Below the pieces are notes generated by a model. That model had not been told where the DNA came from. It saw only the letters and a program-made list of their open reading frames with translations, and did not search any database. A DNA stretch of 46,330 nt from Rikenellaceae bacterium. Lineage in GTDB: Bacteria > Bacteroidota > Bacteroidia > Bacteroidales > UBA932. The stretch spans positions 1-46,330 of the forward strand of contig CAAGIG010000026.1 of NCBI GenBank assembly GCA_900769885.1, given 5' to 3'. Made by a program: the position numbers and the translations under genes. Positions 43,750 through 46,330 of this stretch are shown piece by piece (within the stretch, counting starts at the first letter, position 1; the number at the start of each line of letters is the position of its first letter).

Positions 43750-44403
43750 ATGAAATTCTTCATCGACACAGCAAACCTTGCACAAATTCAGGAAGCCTAT
43801 GATATGGGCGTATTGGACGGAGTTACCACAAATCCTTCATTGATGGCAAAAGAGGGAATTAAAGGTAAAGAGAACCAGCTAAAACACTATGTGGATATTT
43901 GTAATATTGTTAAGGCAGATGTAAGTGCTGAGGTGATTGCTACCGACTATGAAGGTATGATTAGAGAAGGTGAGGAACTTGCAGCTTTGAATGAACATAT
44001 TGTTATCAAGCTTCCTTGTACAGCTGAAGGTATCAAGGCTGTGAAGTATTTTTCTGAAAAGGGAATGAAAACAAACTGTACACTTGTTTTCTCATTGGGT
44101 CAGGCTCTTTTGGCAGCTAAAGCAGGTGCAACTTACGTTTCTCCATTCGTTGGCCGTCTGGATGATGTCAGCGAAAGTGGCGTAGGTCTTATTAAAGAGA
44201 TTGTGGATGTTTATAATTATTATGGCTTTGCAACTCAGGTCCTTGCAGCATCTATCCGTCATACACGTCACATTATTGACTGTTTGAAAGTAGGTGCCGA
44301 TGTGGCAACCTGTCCTCTTTCAGCAATTAAAGGGCTGTTGAATCATCCATTGACCGATAACGGTTTGAAAAAATTCCTGGAAGATTATCAAAAGATAGGA
44401 TAA
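43750..44403 (+). CDS. Transaldolase, fructose-6-phosphate aldolase-like subfamily
   Basis: A 217-residue TIM-barrel enzyme of the short transaldolase group (TalC/FSA type). It has FIDTANLAQIQEA and GVTTNPSLMAKEG at the N-terminus, the Schiff-base lysine in HIVIKLPCTAEGIKA near 85, TNCTLVFSLGQALLAAKAGATYVSPFVGRLDD (split motif near 110-140), and LAASIRHTRHI near 168. Such proteins act in the non-oxidative pentose phosphate pathway or cleave fructose-6-phosphate; sequence alone does not separate them. Single gene with its own terminator. Confidence 0.93.
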   Translation: MKFFIDTANLAQIQEAYDMGVLDGVTTNPSLMAKEGIKGKENQLKHYVDICNIVKADVSAEVIATDYEGMIREGEELAALNEHIVIKLPCTAEGIKAVKYFSEKGMKTNCTLVFSLGQALLAAKAGATYVSPFVGRLDDVSESGVGLIKEIVDVYNYYGFATQVLAASIRHTRHIIDCLKVGADVATCPLSAIKGLLNHPLTDNGLKKFLEDYQKIG

Positions 44404-44424
44404 TAGAGGTTAAAACATTACCAT

Positions 44425-44465
44425 AAAGTCCCATTTCCGGTGTGAATTACCAGGAATGGGACTTT
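44425..44465 (+). terminator. Transaldolase terminator
   Basis: AAAGTCCCATTTCC (44425-44438) pairs with GGAATGGGACTTT (44453-44465) with one bulged T, followed by TT. It lies 21 bp after the stop codon. Confidence 0.85.
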
Positions 44466-44517
44466 TTACCTTAATTGTATCTTGGATTCAGTCCGATCGT
44501 AATCGTTATAAGGTCAG

Positions 44518-44925
44518 CTATTCGAAGGAGTTTTTACTTTCCTTGGAATTTATTTCCATCAACACCATTGTATACCAGTCCTTATCAGCAATATATGGAG
44601 GGACTTGCTCATATACTTCGACTGAAATATAATACTCATATCCGGGTTCGTAATCAAATCCCACTATCTCGGAATATAGTGGTTCCCAATTGGCATTCTC
44701 TGAGTGTCTCATATAATAATAGTAATCTTCACACTCTCCAGTGAAACCCGATCCCCTCTCAGAAGCAATGTAGAAAGAATCATCTCTGACATATCTGCCA
44801 TATTGACAAATATAATCATTATCTCTGGAAAAATCTAACGAATGAGGGGAAATAATGATGGCGGCACTGGTGTTCAATGACTTATGAGGACTTATGATGA
44901 AAGCCTCGCCGATGCAAAAGTGCAA
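44518..44925 (-). pseudogene. DUF4377-like protein gene, 5' end lost
   Basis: The reading frame holds 135 codons and ends with a normal TAG. Residues about 50-130 fit the small DUF4377 domain of Bacteroidota lipoproteins: FYIASERGSGFTGECEDYYYYM, then WEPLYSEIVGFDYEPGYEYYISVEVYEQVPP (split across about 80-110). Family members start with a lipoprotein signal. Here the frame opens with TTG, has no ATG before residue 72, and residues 1-40 have no signal peptide. I infer that the 5' end was removed or replaced when the integrative element on the right inserted, or by later rearrangement. It could instead be intact with an unrecognised start, which I think less likely. Confidence 0.6.
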
Positions 44926-45083
44926 GGAAATGAAAGATAATGAGAGCGAACGGTTTTCAAATCATTACCCGATGACGAGGTTAGTTTATAGGTCGTTGGA
45001 GTTTATTTCTACTCTCTGCTATATTCTGCATAACAATGTACAACTCGCTGATAACTAATTTTGTAACCAAAAAGAATTGGATT
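44926..45083. other. Junction region before the integrase gene
   Basis: No clear gene. A short plus-strand frame (44894-45058, 54 codons, starting MMKASPMQKC) is open but unrecognised. The left attachment junction of the element should lie in or just left of this stretch; the repeat partner is outside the window, so I cannot mark the core. Confidence 0.4.
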
Positions 45084-46307
45084 ATGCGAAGTACATTTAA
45101 GGTGCTGTTCTATGTGAACGGAAGCAAAGAGAAGAATGGTATTGTTCCGATTATGGGGCGAGTTACAATCAACGGTTCAGTGGCTCAATTCAGTTGCAAA
45201 CTGACCATTGCCAAAACGATGTGGGATGCCAAAGGCAATCGGGCAAAGGGCAAGAGCAAAGAGGCACGGGACATCAATTTGGCTTTGGATAACATCAAGG
45301 CTCAAATCATCAAGCATTATCAACGCATTTCGGATAGAGAAGCCTATGTTACTGCCGAAATGGTACGCAATGCTTATCAGGGTATTGGAACGGAATATGA
45401 AACATTGCTCGGTGCATTTGATAAGGACAACGAGAGTTTTAAGAAGCGTATAGGCATAGACCGTGCAGCAAGTTCCTACAAGGTGCGTGTAAGGTCACGA
45501 AATCATTTGGCTGTATTCATTAAGAAATGTTACAAGCGTAGTGATATATCTATGCTTGAACTTACTCCTGACTTTATCAAGGAGTATGAAATCTATCTTT
45601 CTACTGATGCAGGTTTGCATAATGGTAGTGTATGGTCACATTGTATGTGGCTGAAAACAATCGTGTCAAAAGCTCATTATAACGGACTGACACCGAGAAA
45701 TCCGTTTGCTCAGTATCGGGTAAATCAGAATATCAAGGAGCGTCAATACTTGACCGAAGATGAAATCAAGGCTGTAATGACACGCGAATTTGCAGATAAG
45801 AAGTTGGCTTATATCCGAGACTTGTTCGTGTTTGCAAGTTTTACAGCCTTGTCATTCGTGGATATAAAGGAACTAACTACCGATGATATTGTAGAGATTA
45901 ACAGTGAGAAATGGATTCTATCCAAGAGACACAAAACAAAGGTCAATTTCCAAGTGAAGTTGTTGGATATTCCGTTGCAGATAATCAAGCGTTACGAGAG
46001 ATTCCAAGAGAATAAATTGGTATTCCCTAATCTCAACTATTGGAACATCTGTAAACCACTGAAAAAGATGATAAAAGAGTGCGGAATTTCAAAGGATATT
46101 TCATTCCATTGCACAAGACATGGGTTCGCTACGCTTGCTCTGAGTAAGGGTGTTCCGATTGAGAGTGTAAGCCGAGTATTGGGACATACCAACATTACCA
46201 CAACACAAAAGTATGCGAAGATTACCACTGAGAAAATCGACAAGGATTTGACTATGTTCGGCAACCGACTTAATCAATCGTTTAGTGAAATCTCAATAGC
46301 AATGTAA
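45084..46307 (+). CDS. Tyrosine site-specific integrase of an integrative element (CTnDOT-like)
   Basis: It recombines the element with the chromosome. The 407-residue form starts at ATG 45084 (MRSTFKVLFYVNGSKEKNG), the standard beginning of Bacteroidota conjugative-transposon integrases; the longer frame to 45036 adds 16 residues. An arm-binding N-terminus and SAM-like core-binding domain (about 105-205) precede the catalytic domain. Visible catalytic residues are Lys in SKRHKTKVNF, HCTRHGFATLAL (His-x-x-Arg), LGHTN (His) and the nucleophile Tyr in TTQKYAKIT. The first Arg of the usual set is replaced by Ser (FTALSFVDIKEL), as in IntDOT. It lies at the left end of the element, with another gene following by 2 bp. 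Confidence 0.94.
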   Translation: MRSTFKVLFYVNGSKEKNGIVPIMGRVTINGSVAQFSCKLTIAKTMWDAKGNRAKGKSKEARDINLALDNIKAQIIKHYQRISDREAYVTAEMVRNAYQGIGTEYETLLGAFDKDNESFKKRIGIDRAASSYKVRVRSRNHLAVFIKKCYKRSDISMLELTPDFIKEYEIYLSTDAGLHNGSVWSHCMWLKTIVSKAHYNGLTPRNPFAQYRVNQNIKERQYLTEDEIKAVMTREFADKKLAYIRDLFVFASFTALSFVDIKELTTDDIVEINSEKWILSKRHKTKVNFQVKLLDIPLQIIKRYERFQENKLVFPNLNYWNICKPLKKMIKECGISKDISFHCTRHGFATLALSKGVPIESVSRVLGHTNITTTQKYAKITTEKIDKDLTMFGNRLNQSFSEISIAM

Positions 46308-46309
46308 CT

Positions 46310-46330
46310 ATGGAACGAGCAATTATAACA
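46310..46330 (+). CDS. Start of next mobile-element gene (partial)
   Basis: An ATG 2 bp after the integrase stop opens a frame reading MERAIIT to the window edge. Only seven codons are visible; the tight spacing after the integrase suggests a co-transcribed element gene. No function can be assigned. Confidence 0.35.

Noticed and set aside
44894..45058. 54-codon plus-strand frame (MMKASPMQKC...) before the integrase
   Set aside because: Open but unrecognised and overlapping the decayed gene on the other strand; not enough support for a call.

Overview
The window looks like the chromosome of a Bacteroidales (Bacteroidota) bacterium. The evidence is several Bacteroidota-specific families (a DUF3078 outer-membrane protein, a FadL-like porin, a DUF6562-type lipoprotein, a YfhO-type membrane protein, a GH109 lipoprotein, a paired DPP7/DPP11 set of S46 peptidases), short type-3 ProS, absence of Shine-Dalgarno sequences, and promoters of the TTTG / TAnnTTTG type. 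No rRNA or tRNA gene was seen. The genus cannot be fixed from this sequence.

Layout. 1-340 is gene-poor and ends in a terminator. 341-3424 (-) is a large beta-helix surface lipoprotein whose upstream region holds a duplicated palindrome-centred repeat and a run of nine C. 3784-8401 (-) is proS / unknown / DUF3078 / tilS. 8506-11174 (+) is a Trp/Tyr-rich lipoprotein and a FadL-like porin. 11184-14542 (-) is the lipid A operon lpxD-lpxC-lpxA-wbqC. 14590-19171 (+) is rimP-nusA-infB behind a clear promoter. 19213-20634 is an intact IS3-family (IS150-like) insertion sequence. 20697-26215 (-) is glycosyltransferase / YfhO / M49 peptidase lipoprotein, preceded by a 90-bp tandem repeat whose three units each carry a consensus-like promoter pointing into that operon. 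26532-30459 (+) is mutS plus a lone FtsX-type permease. 30462-34562 (-) is glycerate kinase / HAD phosphatase / rsmA / GH109. 34667-40154 (+) is DPP7-mrp-aspS-yqeY. 40414-41121 (+) is a secreted protein of unknown function. 41122-41523 is a non-coding block of inverted repeats. 41524-43611 (-) is DPP11, divergent from a transaldolase (43750-44403, +). From about 44518 the window passes through a decayed DUF4377-like gene into the left end of an integrative element with a CTnDOT-like tyrosine integrase; the next element gene is cut by the window edge.

How the genes fit together. Most of the region is housekeeping (translation, lipid A synthesis, mismatch repair, tRNA charging and modification) mixed with envelope and peptide-utilisation functions. 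DPP7 (hydrophobic P1), DPP11 (acidic P1) and an M49-type peptidase suggest a peptide-fermenting, proteolytic lifestyle, inferred from family knowledge. The points most worth a second look are: the three tandem promoter-bearing repeats (26236-26490), the duplicated palindrome and homopolymer before the surface lipoprotein, a RimP reduced to its N-terminal domain, an LpxC without the FabZ fusion usual in this phylum, a hairpin plus U-tract at the very start of the rimP transcript, and the paired hairpins at 41277-41386.
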